From contig CM023536.1 of assembly GCA_013350335.1 (NCBI GenBank), positions 8,700,207 to 8,764,206 on the forward strand: DNA of 64,000 bases, read 5' to 3'. This document shows, in pieces, positions 1-12,300 of the stretch (position 1 is its first letter; every line of letters begins with the position of its first letter). The notes below the pieces were generated by a model. That model saw nothing but the letters and a program-made list of their open reading frames with translations. It had not been told where the DNA came from and did not search any database. A program made the translations under genes and the position numbers. The DNA comes from Chimonanthus salicifolius. Lineage: Eukaryota; Streptophyta; Magnoliopsida; Laurales; Calycanthaceae.

Positions 1-344
1 AATTTGTTCTGTATATATATATATATATATATATATTTAGGTGTGTAAGCCTTAGAGATTTGGATTGTTATATATATTGTTTTTCTTTGTAAGAAGATCA
101 GGGTTAACGTCATTGAAAGGGATGGTTATCTCAATAAAGAAGTGGTCTATATTATTGAGCATTAATCAATGAAATCACCATGATCAAATGAGTGGTAAGG
201 TAAGAACAGAAGGTTGGAATTTTGGGAGGTGGTGATGGGAAGATGACAACAGGGACCTTTAGGTGTAGGACGTTTCTTTATTATTATAAGCCCGGTTGGT
301 TAGGTTTATCATTGTGTAGGTAGGGGTACAAAAATTGTTTTTAT
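1..344. repeat. AT microsatellite and intergenic DNA
   Basis: An (AT)n run lies at about 14-36. The rest is AT-rich sequence in which I see no gene, RNA or element boundary. Confidence 0.6.
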
Positions 345-560
345 TGTGATATCGGCGTCTTGACTTATATCTCAATATCTCGGATCTCAGTCAAGATATC
401 GGCTGATCTCGCCCGAGATCTTTCTCTTTCCTAAATTTTTTTAGACAAATATCGACCATATAAATGTGTATCGGCCGATATCTTGCTAGTACGGCCGTAA
501 AAAAAGCTGAGATACCTCGGTCGGTATGCACAATATCGGCCGATATCTAGCTAGTACGGC
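345..560. repeat. Copy of the ATATCGGCCGATAT palindrome repeat family
   Basis: This stretch contains several versions of ATCGGCCGATAT and CTAGTACGGCCGTA, including a tandem pair around 465-505 and 530-565. It belongs to the dispersed family best preserved at 31,941-32,549, where hAT-type ends and an 8-bp target duplication are visible. Clear ends are not visible in this copy. Confidence 0.55.
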
Positions 561-564
561 CGTA

Positions 565-715
565 CTATTTCAGAGTATGTATAAGTCTCCTTATCCACAC
601 ACCGAGTAATTCTACGGATAGTAGCCTTCTGAAGTTGAGTGGGAATCGAAAACAGAACCCCGCTTCGTGAGGCAGATTTGTGGCGATCACTCAAACCCCC
701 TGATACCCAATCTAA
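565..715 (-). repeat. SINE-like dispersed repeat, family 2
   Basis: This is a copy of a short interspersed unit recurring at 4.6, 9.7, 25.2, 27.3, 31.1, 33.0 and 36.7 kb. It is marked here by CTCCTTATCCACACACC and by GAATCGAAAACAGAACCC. In other copies the 3' end on the sense strand runs into an A-rich tail, which suggests a SINE. tRNA boxes are not convincing. Confidence 0.45.
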
Positions 716-2956
716 TATGAGATAGAGTAATGAACTTAATTTTTATATTTAACTAGTTCTAAAGTTTTAATGTATTATTTAAGTATTTAATATTTAATAA
801 TCAAATTTATATAATAGTTTATCAATTAAATCATATCTGAATCTGAGTTTCAGGGTGTAGCAATCCTCCTTGGTATTCCAAAATTTAATTACTTTTTATA
901 AGATAAGATGTTAAAGTACCTAGAACTGCATTTCTAAGTTTCTAACTAGTGTGTAGTGACTTAATAATAAAATCAAAGAAGAAAATCTTGCTTGTGGCTA
1001 ACATTTTCAAATCTTGAAAATTTTAAATCAATTTTCAGATATGAATGTGGATTTGGATCTTATAAAAGATTTGATTCTCTATTATATCTTAATTACATTT
1101 ATAAACCATCTTTGTATTTTCATGGTATTAAACAACATTTAAATCTGATCCAAGTCCTCTATAAAATCCTACCAAATAATGGGAAGAGGACCAGGACTTT
1201 GATGACTAAAATAAAATCATTTATCCAGACCGTTTGACGACGCAACCTTTAATTTTGACATAAAAATGGGCCCGGTTTGAGCCCATCTAATGACCATATT
1301 TCTGAGGTGCTTGATACCTTGTCCAAGATAATCTACATTTGTCATGAATTGGGTCTCATATCAATGACCGGGCCAAGTATTTTTAGTAAAATTTAAATTG
1401 ATTGATATTTTAAAATACCAATATCATTCTAAAAGAGTAAGTCACGTGAAACTTTGCTAACGAAAAAGATCGTAGCCCCTTCATAGTAAGATGCATTGGA
1501 TAGGTGAGTATATGAATATTATGTGAAGTTTTGGTGAAGGGTAGGATCGGATTTAACGCCTATCTATGTATTCAAAGTAGAAATAAATAGAACTTCTGTA
1601 AGATCTAGCTCAAATCCAATATGCACTCAAGAAAACCTGAACTCGATCACTCATCCAGTTCTATGGGCAAATGGAGCTTCAAATGTATTGACCAAAACTT
1701 GAAAATTTTCACCGAAATAATGGAATAAGGTCAAAAACTTCTTTAGACGAAAATTAATACCATGCAATAATTGTTAGAGAAAATAAGAATTTTAGAATTT
1801 CTAGAATTCAATTACTTCATTCAATTCTAAGAACTAGAATAAAATTTGACCAAGGGTTGCGCCAAACTGAGAACTAGAACTAGAGTTCAACTAGAAGAGA
1901 AGTATAGATTAAAGAAAAGCACATGCCATAGAGGAGAAAACTCAATCTTGCGCAAAGCAAAAAGAATTGAATTGAACTTGGGGTGATTTATATAGATGCC
2001 CAAATACCTCTATTTATAAGAAAATCATACAAAATAATTACAATCAATGTCATGCTTAGATGCATGACATGTGTCACCTACTTAAATTTAAATACATTCC
2101 ATTTATTAATTACAAAGAAAAAAAAAAAGTAGTTACCACCTACTTCGCAAAATTAACCTACTTGCTTTTAAAGATTCTCTACCTACTTAGACTACAACCA
2201 CCTACATTGACCTTTGGGACTACTTCTAAGAAAATTTGTGTAAAATCCTAATTCCATGGATTTTGGCCTCTAAATGGGTTAATTGTGCATGAAAACACTT
2301 GATTTTCCATCAGTTTGAGTGGCTTATGAGTGTGTAGTTGTGGGTCCCTGCCACCATCATCTTGGTCACAACATTGGAGAGCCATTGGTCATTTTCTTCA
2401 CTTGAGTCTTCATTAATGTCTCCAAAATTTCCTTGAACATAAATCTTTAATTGATCTCCAATTCTTACAATTGTGCTTTAGATGCTCACGTCAAGTTTTA
2501 CTACCAAATTACCATCGCATTCATGTAAACTTGGCCTTCTAATAAAGGTTAAAATCAAGAGACAGGTTGATTAGATGTGTGAAACTTGATTCAGCTCTCT
2601 TTTCATATAGTTCTCTTTACATCATACTTAACTATATGAGACCTGTCGACAAATTGACTAAATTAATTGCGAAAGAGCCTCAATGTCATGCATTGATCAT
2701 TCCTTGTTCTTTTCCAATCAATCCTTTTGCAAGGAGCCATTTTGAAAACATAGATTTTGGAGAGAGCTGATCTCACTCGAGTAAGAATGCGAAAAAGTTT
2801 GAATGGAATAGTATATAATGGCGTATGGTGAAAGAATGAGTATCATAATAACGACACATTCACGATCCATTTAAAGAGTAGTCTTAGTATAAATTCAGTA
2901 AAAAAAGTCATATTAAAGATTTTATTCTGAAATATCAAATACATCCAAACCCGATA
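716..2956. other. Intergenic, no gene seen
   Basis: AT-rich DNA. The short open frames have no recognisable domain and no supporting splice structure. Confidence 0.6.
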
Positions 2957-2964
2957 AATATTGG

Positions 2965-3347
2965 TAGGGTTGAAATCGGGCCAGGTAAAAATCCAACCCG
3001 ACCTGAGTTACTAATCTATTGAACCCGACCTGACCCGAACTTTTGACCCAGACGTCTTGACCCGATCCAACTCGAATTATAACCCGACTCAACTGGAAAC
3101 TTTACTCGATCCAGCATTTTGAACCTACTTTAGCCTACTTTTTACCGGGTCAGGACCTATTTTGATCCGGTCGGATCGGGTTAATTTAAAAATCTCTCAA
3201 TCCTAACCCGACCTCGAATTTAATGCGGGTTTCTGACTTCTCAACCCGACCCGATCTGCTGATCCGACTTTCATGACCCAACCCGCATGATTTTCAGGTC
3301 GGGTCATACGAGGTTCGGGCCAAAACCCGACCCGAGTTTCACCCCTA
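2965..3347. mobile_element. hAT-like MITE rich in CCCGACCCG
   Basis: The ends are TAGGGTTGAAATCGGG on the left and, as reverse complement, TAGGGGTGAAACTCGGG on the right. Both resemble hAT-type termini. The flanks AATATTGG and AATATCCG are an imperfect 8-bp target duplication (6 of 8). The body is made of degenerate AACCCGACCCGA units and has no transposase. A copy in opposite orientation lies at 28,339-28,683. Confidence 0.7.
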
Positions 3348-3355
3348 AATATCCG

Positions 3356-4219
3356 ATGGTACCGGCTTTCAAAACCCTAAACACAAACCTTGGGCCGGCA
3401 CATTGGGAAGATTGAAAGATGGAGAGGGGAAGCCTACAATAAAATTTCATAAGATTGCTCTTACAAATTGCTGAAAAGACACATAGTAATAGGAAATAGC
3501 TTGCGTGAAGAATGTGTTACCTCTTGTTAGTAATAATATGTTCAATACTTTGTAACGCATGATTCGTATTTTAGTACTGTGGGTTGTGAATGGCAATGAA
3601 CGTGCCACCGAGACAATGTAGCTGTCCTTAAACTTGCAATTTAATAACTGTTGCTTAGCTATGAAACTGATGAGGGAGGCTCCTAGAAAATGGGGATTCT
3701 GAGAGAATAATTTCGGATTAATAAAGATAATCAATTCATTAATGACATTGGATTATTGTGTTAGACAACAAACTTGCAAATGGCAATGTTGTTTAATATT
3801 TGGTTTAGATGGCTAATACAAGCTTTGACCAATATTTTAGGAGTGTGATTTGCAGATACTGTGCTGGGTCAAGTGTCATTTAGTAAATAATATCCACCCT
3901 AAACCCAGAGATTTGCAGATCTATCAACCAATCAAAACTGGTCAACTGATCCAAATAACTTTTGTTGATGGCTAATGTTAACAATTGCAGTTATAGTTTA
4001 ATCACTATCTACATTATTTATCAATCAATTTAAAGTTAATCTTTATATTTGAATTTGATAAACTAGTTTTTATACGTGTTTAATATGTATTTAGAACTCA
4101 AAATGTTTTCAAATGATTTTGACTTGGTAAATTATTTCTATGATCTACTATTTTTGTGACATGAAAAACAGTAAGACACGTAGATGATTAAAAATAGAAA
4201 TTAGAAAATAATGACAACA
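3356..4219. other. Intergenic, no gene seen
   Basis: AT-rich sequence without recognisable coding potential or clear repeats. Confidence 0.55.
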
Positions 4220-4232
4220 AAAATACATGTAC

Positions 4233-4392
4233 ACCCACATGGGTGTAGCTCAGTTGGTTACCTCCCGCCTCAGGAAGTGGGAGGTCATGGGTTCGAGCTC
4301 CCATGGCTTAACTTTGGTGTGCCTTAGGGATTGGAGTCCGCTTATGAGGATTTTATGCTGAGTATCCCGCGGTTCCCAAATTCAAAAAAAAG
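4233..4392 (+). mobile_element. tRNA-derived SINE, family 1
   Basis: A 160-bp element with a pol III A box (TAGCTCAGTTGG at 4246-4257) and B box (GGTTCGAGCTC at 4290-4300) in a tRNA-like head. A unique body follows and the 3' end is TTCAAAAAAAA. The flanks carry a perfect 13-bp duplication AAAATACATGTAC (4220-4232 and 4393-4405), the hallmark of LINE-driven insertion. Related copies lie at 13.4, 18.7 and 28.9 kb. Confidence 0.85.
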
Positions 4393-4604
4393 AAAATACA
4401 TGTACTAATATAAATATGTGATATAAGTAAAAGTAAGAAAATATTAGAGAAAACGGATAGATATCTTTTATTACAATTGACATAATTTGTTAGGTTTCAC
4501 AATATCATACATTTAAGCCAACCAGGCATCACTCAAAATCACTGACCATAAGGAAAGTCACCTCTAGAATGTCGAATATCAACTCAACTCAAATTAATCG
4601 GAAG

Positions 4605-4790
4605 GTGTTGTAGTGATGGTTAGAAATCTGTTTCAGAAAATAGGAGTTCTGAGTTTAATTTTCACTCCACTCCAAAGGATCACTCCCCGTAAATTTATTT
4701 GGTGTGTGGGTAACAAGGCTTACACTTGTCCCAAAAATTAATCAGGTGCTTTAAAAGACCTGAACACTTTAATCATAAAAAGAAACTCAA
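4605..4790 (+). repeat. SINE-like dispersed repeat, family 2
   Basis: Aligns by eye with the copies at 31.1, 33.0 and 36.7 kb. Shared landmarks are GAGTTTAATTTTCACTCC, GGATCACTCC, a TTACAC block and a terminal AATCATAAAAAG tail. No tRNA head was recognised. Confidence 0.5.
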
Positions 4791-4964
4791 CTCAAATTGA
4801 GTTTTCTTTCCATTCATTTGAAGATACTGAAGCGTCGACCTAAAAAGAAATGGATATATATTATAAAGATAATTCAAGTATTTAAGTTGATATGGTCTTT
4901 AGAAAACTTTCACTCATATTAAAAAATGGAAAAGGATGACAAATATTTATTGGTATTTGAATTT

Positions 4965-5360
4965 GGGCAGCGATCCTCACACGGGTATTTTGTGTATACA
5001 GATACGGATTTTAGCGTATGCCCCATTTGCCCTCCACGTACTGTACCAAAGAAGAACAAAGGAGAATGCATGACCAGTGCAATTCGACTCTCTGAAATTT
5101 CAAATCGGAGTGCTAAAATTCATGAACAGTGCAATGTTCATGAATTTGGTTCTCCGAAATTTCAAATCGGAGAGCCGAAATTCATGAACAGTGCAATGTT
5201 CACGAATTCGGCTCTCCAAAATTTCAAATCGGAGAGCCGAAATTCATGAACAGTAAAAATTAGCCCATTGAAATTTTATTGTTCATGCTAAGGGTAAAAT
5301 CGAGAATACTCTAAAACCCGTGTCGCTAAACACGAAATGCCCGTGGGAGGATCGCTCTCC
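4965..5360. mobile_element. Mutator-like MITE with 9-bp target duplication
   Basis: Terminal inverted repeats GGGCAGCGATCCTCACACGG and, reverse-complemented from the right end, GGAGAGCGATCCTCCCACGG. The flanks carry a perfect 9-bp duplication TTTGAATTT (4956-4964 and 5361-5369), typical of Mutator-like elements. The interior (about 5,080-5,255) is a tandem repeat around AAATTTCAAATCGGAGAGCC and CATGAACAGTGCAATG. An open frame over it is a by-product of the repeat. Related elements are at 15,455 and 29,591. Confidence 0.8.
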
Positions 5361-5369
5361 TTTGAATTT

Positions 5370-7252
5370 AGGTTTAATAACTTTTCGGGCTTTTTATTGA
5401 GAACTCGAACCTCAGACTCAACTCGAAATCTTATTGAGTTGAGCAACTTGGATCAAATTTAAATTTTATTTTATAGAAACTCATCTACTCCCTCAATTCA
5501 AAACCTTATTGAGTCGACTGAGTTTTTTCAAAATTTTAAACTATTCTTCTTACTCATTTGCAAGTGTTTTTTAAAAAGAAAAAAGGAAAAATAGATGCAG
5601 TGGCAATGCTAAGGCAGGAATTTTGGAAGCTGCATGACACGTGACAACTTTTTAATTCATAAGAAAATGCAGCATGCAGGTCACGCAGCATGATTAAGAT
5701 TTAAGAAGGTGATCTCACTCCTTAATTCTCATCTCAATTCAATAATAAAAACAAGCTTAGCTAGCAAATGAGCTTGGAATTTGCTTCTTCCAAGGCACAG
5801 CAAACTGCAAAACTATGATCTCTAATCTACACTCTTCTTTAAAAAAATAAATAAGAATGATAATTCACAATTAAGTGTTAATTAATTACATTTGAAGGCA
5901 CTAAGATTCATTCTATCATGTTCCAGTGCCACGAGACTCTCATGAGGCATTATGAAAATAGGGGCATGAGGCATGTTGTATGATAGAAAATAATTTTATT
6001 TAAAGTAAGTTTATCGAATGTTCTAAAAGATTTGAACATTTTATTCACTAAAAAAATTTGGTTGGAAATTCTAATTATTCGACATGAGATTATAAAATGA
6101 CCACTTGGAATTTGAACTCTCTCACTTATTTGTTTAAATGCCAATTTTAAGTGATGAATGGTTGATTCAGAGATTATGTTTTTTTTCATTGAGTGGATAA
6201 GTGAGCTATGAAAAATTAGGGAAAGGCCTAACACTCCATCGGATCTAATTTGAGTTGAATTTTCTCCCAAAAGTTAAAAGAGTCTCCGAGTGACGCACGC
6301 TGGCTTTGAGTCACGGCTCACTCATGGCTTTTGCCACTTGAGCGGATTAAAAAAGTCCAATAATAGAGACATTTTTTATTTATTTTAATTTTTGGAAGCA
6401 CATAATTTAAAATGATAAAGAATAAATATATTGAATTGTCATGATCACAGCCACAACCCCATCTATTCAGGATCAGTTTTTTGCATTCTACTTTCCATTT
6501 GACTATTATATACTATATAATTTGTCACTCCAGTGTCTATCATCTTTTTTTTTGGTCAATCCTTTTTCTTTATACCGACAACTTGCAACCTCTCAACTCT
6601 ATGAGCCGGGGTTTACTTCAGTCTTCTACTCAGATTTCTAAACAATTTTAAATGAGTTTCTCTCAATTTGTCTTTTTTTGGAATTATTTTTAAAACAGTC
6701 ATTCCTAACTATATCCTTCCGAGTTAAACTATTCATCCAACGTAACATGCACATATCTATCACCCTAATTTTATCTAATTGTCTTTTCTTCATTGCCCAT
6801 CACTCTACTCAATAGAGCATTGTGGGTTTGATAATTGTTTTACAAAGTCGGAATAAAGCAATGAGGGAATCTCTAATGACATAAAAGACCACTAACTAAT
6901 AAGAAAAGCATGCGTGGACAGTTTGTTCGCGTGTACAGGCTTCATGTGGGATTCACTAATTGATGAATCAATACCTTTAAATATCTCATTTTAAAAAAGA
7001 AAAAAAAAATTAAGTCAATCATAAGTGACATCCATTTGATTATTGGATTGACGATGATAAATAAAAATATTTATCCAATGATTTTTTCTCTTAAGTATGA
7101 AAGACCAAGATGATTCAAGTGGTCCCATTTGGACAATTTGATATTTATCCATCCACCTAATCATTTTATAGGTGGGACCTTCCCTCTAACATGGCTTGTA
7201 TGTCTTTGACTTTGAATTTTGAAAAAGTTTAAAAGAATTTGTTGTTCATACA
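5370..7252. other. Intergenic, no gene seen
   Basis: AT-rich sequence. Open frames of about 60-105 codons have no recognisable domain. Confidence 0.55.
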
Positions 7253-7952
7253 TTAGGGTTGCGTTTGGATGATGAAGACATTTTTAAAGAGATTAGGGAT
7301 ACTTTGGCTGGAAGATTCTTTTGTATTTTGTTATGTAATTTCCAAGGAAAATGTATAAGAAGAAAATAAGGGAAAAAAAAGGGAGAAGGAGGGAGAACAG
7401 GAAATGATGTTTTCTTTTTCTTAAAGAAGAAACCAAAATTATGCTTGGGAGGAGAAATGGAGGGAAAGTAGGCCTCACGTTTTCTTTTATTATTAAATAT
7501 TAGCCCCTATGGTCTAATCTTGGTGTGTACTGAGAGTAGTGGGCTCACCCATGGAAGTTTTAGTATGATTGTGTTGAGTTTTCCATACAAAAATCCAAAA
7601 AAAAAATATATGGGGAAAGGAGAGAAATACTCAGTATTTCATTACTTTCCCCTCAAATTGTGTTTAGATGAGGAGAAAGTTTTTCAGTGAATTCCCTTGT
7701 GTAGGGGTTTTTTTTATTGAGGAATTCTTTTGTATTTTGGTTTGCATTAATAAAGGAAAATGTATGGAGAGAAAAAAAAAAAAAGGGCAAAGGGGACGAG
7801 GAAAGAGGAGGGAAAATCATGGTTTCTCCTTTTTCTTAAATTTAATAAATTTTACCTTGGTCAAGAAATGGGGGAAAGTGGAGCTCATTTTTCTCTTATT
7901 CAATAAATAGCAAATATGGGAAAGGAGAGGAAATACCAAATAAACTCTGACT
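7253..7952. repeat. Inverted-ended element with internal duplication
   Basis: The left end GGGTTGCGTTTGGATGATG resembles the reverse complement of the right end (GAGTTTATTTGGTATTTCC). The interior holds two diverged direct copies, about 7,258-7,640 and 7,648-7,945. Each has a TTCTTTTGTATTTTG motif followed by GGAAAATGTATRAGA and a purine-rich stretch. It looks like a decayed non-autonomous DNA transposon of the GTTTGG-end type. The target duplication is unclear. Confidence 0.4.
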
Positions 7953-8589
7953 AATCTTCAAGACATGTGCAAACCTCCCTACCACACACCACGTAGATAT
8001 ACAAAGAGTAGTCCTTTAAGAGGAGTGAAAATCTAACTCAGAACTTCTCCTTCTTGAAATGAATTTTTGATCATCACTCCAACTCCGGTTGAGTTAGATA
8101 GTCGATTTAGATTGCCATGAAAATAAAAATGATAATAAGTTAGTAATAATTTTTTTTTTCATTTTTTAGATTAAATAGAGTGTGTTCTAAAATAATAAAA
8201 TTTGCAACAAACCCGGACTGCACATGAACACATTTTAGCCAGCCTAGCAAGGCTCGTCATAGGCCGCCCTTTTTCAATGTAGAAGGAAGGAAAACTTCTA
8301 TGAATAAAAACCTTAAATTAAGTGCCATGTACGTTCTAAATAACTAGATGATGCAAACTCTGTTTTTAGAGATGCATGTTGATATAGAAATCATTCATTA
8401 TGAAGTTGTTTATTGTGTAAGACTAATTTTTTTTTTTTATAAAATCTATATTTATAATTTTTCTTATAAATTAAATTTGAACACAATTTGAACTAATTTC
8501 AAGATAAACTACTATGATAATTGAAACAAATTTTTAACTTTCAAATGTTATTTCATGTCTGAAAGCTAAATCTATCAAACTCATTTTCA

Positions 8590-8835
8590 TTATCTGATAT
8601 AAAAAAAAAAAAATTAATCTTCCGATTCAATCAAAGCCGTTTCCATGTTTTTTTGATAGCATAGATATCTCCACTTTACATTGAAGATGAAACTAATCTT
8701 ACGGATATATGTAAACCTCTCAATCCACACACTCTGATTAAATCTATAGAGAATGACCCATTCAGGTTGAACATGAATCGAACTTAAAACCCTACTTCTC
8801 TCACGTACTTAAAAAATCAGTATGGCTTATGCCTG
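8590..8835. repeat. SINE-like dispersed repeat
   Basis: Resembles the stretch at 24,555-24,700 (CTTCACATTAAAGGCGGGACTAATTC versus CTTTACATTGAAGATGAAAC, and TACGGATATATG in both). It follows an oligo-T run, as expected for a minus-strand retroposed copy. Ends not resolved. Confidence 0.35.
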
Positions 8836-8947
8836 CAAAATCTCTATTATAATAGGCTAGGCTTCTTGAGCTTTTAGGCCAAATCGAAGCTGGGCCAAGT
8901 AACATTGAACTTTCTGAACCAAAGACTAAAATTTCTGAACTAAAAGA

Positions 8948-9304
8948 TCATTTGGAAAAGCTGATAACCTCTTTCACCAATCTACATTGAAGAGAAGGAG
9001 AAGGAATCATTTCCAAACCATTTATCAAATGGGCAAACCTGTACATGATCATCCTCTCTACTGCGCTGACTTCTTTGCAAAGCTTTGAAAGCAACTGAAA
9101 ATTGAGTTTTGCCAATTCTACAGAACCTACAAACGAATGAAAACAGGGCACAACTTCTTCAATCATATTGAATTCCCTCGATGCGCCGTCTGATGAATGA
9201 GTAACCAATACAAGGACAGCAGAGGAATCCATCAATGAGAACACGCTACGACTACTCTTGTTGTTCATTTCAAGATGATATATAAGTTTTGAAGCATATT
9301 TCTG
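8948..9304 (-). other. In-frame open stretch after the CAX stop codon
   Basis: The 118 codons that follow the CAX stop TAA in the same frame are open and end in TGA at 8948. An internal ATG at 9268 opens 106 residues. The encoded sequence looks like ordinary globular protein, with helical segments such as LAKLNFQLLSKLCKEV and MIMYRFAHLINGLEM. I do not recognise the family. The sequence TAACAG ending at 9302 could serve as a 3' splice site, so this could be the terminal exon of another protein. Spliced from CAX exon 10 it would be out of frame. Alternatives are CAX 3'UTR, a displaced gene fragment, or readthrough; the stop context is not a known leaky one. Confidence 0.5.
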
Positions 9305-12300
9305 TTAAGCCATCATGACTCCCGCAGGCGATGATCCGGCGCTTACACCAAGAATGTTTGGTTGGTCTGGCATTAGAATTCAAGAAAGAAATGGTAAGGA
9401 ACAAGATGACGAGAGAGATCACTTAAGAGGTTTTCTTTAATTCTTTTTTTCATCATAGAGACAAGTGCTTACGCAATGGCGGGGTTTTGAGAACGAAAAA
9501 GCATGCGCCGATGACAATGTAGCAGAGGAGGAGAACCAGTCCTTTCAAGTAGTGAGATGTTCCATCCTGAAATGAATGATTGAAAGTTCAGCACATCCTT
9601 GTATGATCAAGAAACAGATAAAGAAAGTTCAGCACATCCTTGTATGGTCAAGAAACAGAGAAAGCTTCTAAACATCTTGTGCGGCGCAATGGCATAACTC
9701 TGGTCGAGATCTTTCTTTTTTTATGATCAAAGTATCCAGGCCTCTTAAAGCACCCGACTGATCCTCAGGGCATGTGTCTCCTTACCCACACACTCCAGGT
9801 GACTCTACGGGGAGTGGCCCTCTGGAGTAGAGTCAGAATCCAAGACTCTGGCCATCACTCCAACTCCTTTGGATTGAGTTCTAGTTAAGTCTAATCAATA
9901 AATTCATATGGTAACCAAGGAAAGATCATAATGATCTTAAATATTTTTTATCTGTACACATACTACACTTTTAATATAAGAAGTAGATAGATGAACTCAC
10001 CTGCAAAGTGAAGGCTGTCAACAACACTGATATGAAAAGTGATCCAGTCTCCAACAAATTGAAATCAAGATCCATTTTGATGCCCATAATCCACGCAGAA
10101 ATTACTGATAAAGGAACCTAAATTACAAAACAGTAGGAAGATAATTAAGACTTTGATCATCTAGTATCCTTTGCTCCTTCATAAAAGTTGAATTTATTGA
10201 ACTTTTTTGTATCCAAATTCCATGAAAACTCACCACAAACATGGAAATCTGAGTTGCAGAACCTAAAGCAACACCTAAAGATATATCCTGCATTTTGTCC
10301 AAATATTACTTATTAATAACTGACATATTGTAATGAAATCCAAACACTGTTACAAATCTTTCGATGCTTACCAATTTGTTCTTAAAAGCAAATATGATTG
10401 CACCCGCATGTTCCGCTGCGTTTCCAACAATTGGTAGCAGAATGATGCTAATGAAGCTGACTGAAATACCCCAAGAATTGGATGTATCCTGATCAAGTGT
10501 GCGTTGTCGATCAATATCATTTCTGTGGAGGCTATAGGGATATTGAAAAGAAATTGGATGAACAGTGATCAACCAACATACCTCTATGGTCTGCACTACG
10601 TATTCGGATAAGAGAGCGACGAAAGCAGTCATGCCTATCAACCATGCCAGTGCACTACGGAATCCTATTACGGGTTCTTCATCGGAAACGGTATCATCGT
10701 CACCATTGTCTTCCTGATCGATCAATCAAGTTTATTAGCTTTCATTCTAAGTGGCCCATGTAACACAAGCCTCATATCAATACTCCGATGCAAATGAAAA
10801 TGAAACTTGGTAATGAAGTCAGGTGGGCCAGACCCCACGCATTATGTTATATATAAAGGCCTCTGGGGGCAAAGTTCAAATCCAGCAAAGCCTGTACATG
10901 TGGGCCCAAACCGGCCTGACCACATTATGGCTTACTCGGCTTAGGGCTGCAGTTAGGCCCAGTATTTCCCATTGAGTTACTCTTTAACTTTCATTTATTT
11001 GAAAATCAAATACATTATGAATCAATTTCTGGGATTTTTTAGCTTGAATGACTAGGATGAGGAAGTTATTAGTTTCTAACGTAATAGGTACACTATATTT
11101 AAAGATAAGACTAATAAAAATTAAGATGGGCCAAGGGTCTTATATAATAAATATCTCTGTACATAAAATGGGCCAGACTGGGGCTATGCAAGAGTTTGGC
11201 CCAATTCTAATTCAGGTTTCAATATTTGTGCTGGTTCAGAACTTGACCCCGTCACAATTCAGGCTGGGCTGGATAGGTTCAGGCCAAGCCAATCTAATAT
11301 TCAACTTCCACCCATAGGATTTTTCATTTATATATTATACATTTTATATTTGAAAATTTAAAATCTATAGTTATTTATATATTTATATTTCTAACTAACT
11401 AATTGTCTTATTGTCCTAAAAGAGTCTCATGTGAGTCAATTTTTAAAAAATTACTGCGTGTATGCGTCAAGATTCTTATCTCATGAAAATAAACACCAAC
11501 TTAAATCATTAATGTTGAAGCGTCCCACAACTAAAGCGTAAAGGGAGATTTAGGGATTTTATAAAAGAGTTGAGTCGCTCCACCTAACAAGCGAGTCTTT
11601 TGGGTTGGATATCAAGATCCTAACAAGTGGTATTAGAGTCAGATCTCATGCTATCTCATGTGGACTCAAAAGATCCCCTAAGCAGATGGGATGGCTGGCC
11701 TCGTTCAAGAGAGGGATATTTGGATCCGGCTGCGAAGGAGTCCCATAATGGAAGTGTAGAGGGAGATCTAGAGATTTATTAAGGACTTGAGTCACTCCAT
11801 CTGACATGCTAGTCTTTTGGATTGGATATTCAAGTCCTAACAATTAATAAATGCTCTAAATAAAATATATGAAGGAAAATCAAGGATTAAATAGAGATGA
11901 ATTCACCTCTTGTGCCTCAAAAAGCTGTCGATGGGTCTTCAATTGGAAGAAGAGATAGGCAATGTAAGAGAGAAGCATGACAATGCTGCTTGCTCTGGAC
12001 AATTGCAGAGTCTGGTCGGCTGCCATGGCACCAATGTTTGAGTATTTAAGCAACGATGGCAGGACATGGCACAATATACCCAGAAGCAAAAGGCCCGTAT
12101 TGACATCTGCTTGCTTCTGCAATAGCAGAATCTCATTAGAGAAAAACAAGTTTGATGTTCAGAAACATCATAAAGATCATGGACATGGATTTTATTATGG
12201 TTCTGCAACATTAATGGCTTACTCTGTCATATTTTTGTTCCTTTCTTAGATTGACTAGTCCACCACAGAAGAGTGAAGTGCCAAGAACAAGAAGAAGATT

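Noticed and set aside
4253..4315. Possible tRNA gene
   Set aside because: A and B boxes are present but there is no cloverleaf acceptor pairing, and the unit has an A tail and a target duplication, so it is a SINE.
9305..9566. CAX ending in exon 10 with [11 protein letters not shown] instead of splicing to exon 11
   Set aside because: GTAAGC is a good donor and splicing to 9,366 restores the family-like QPNILG C-terminus, so the spliced form is preferred; intron retention remains possible.
11977..12249. Plus-strand 90-codon open frame
   Set aside because: Antisense to CAX exons 5 and 4; no independent support.
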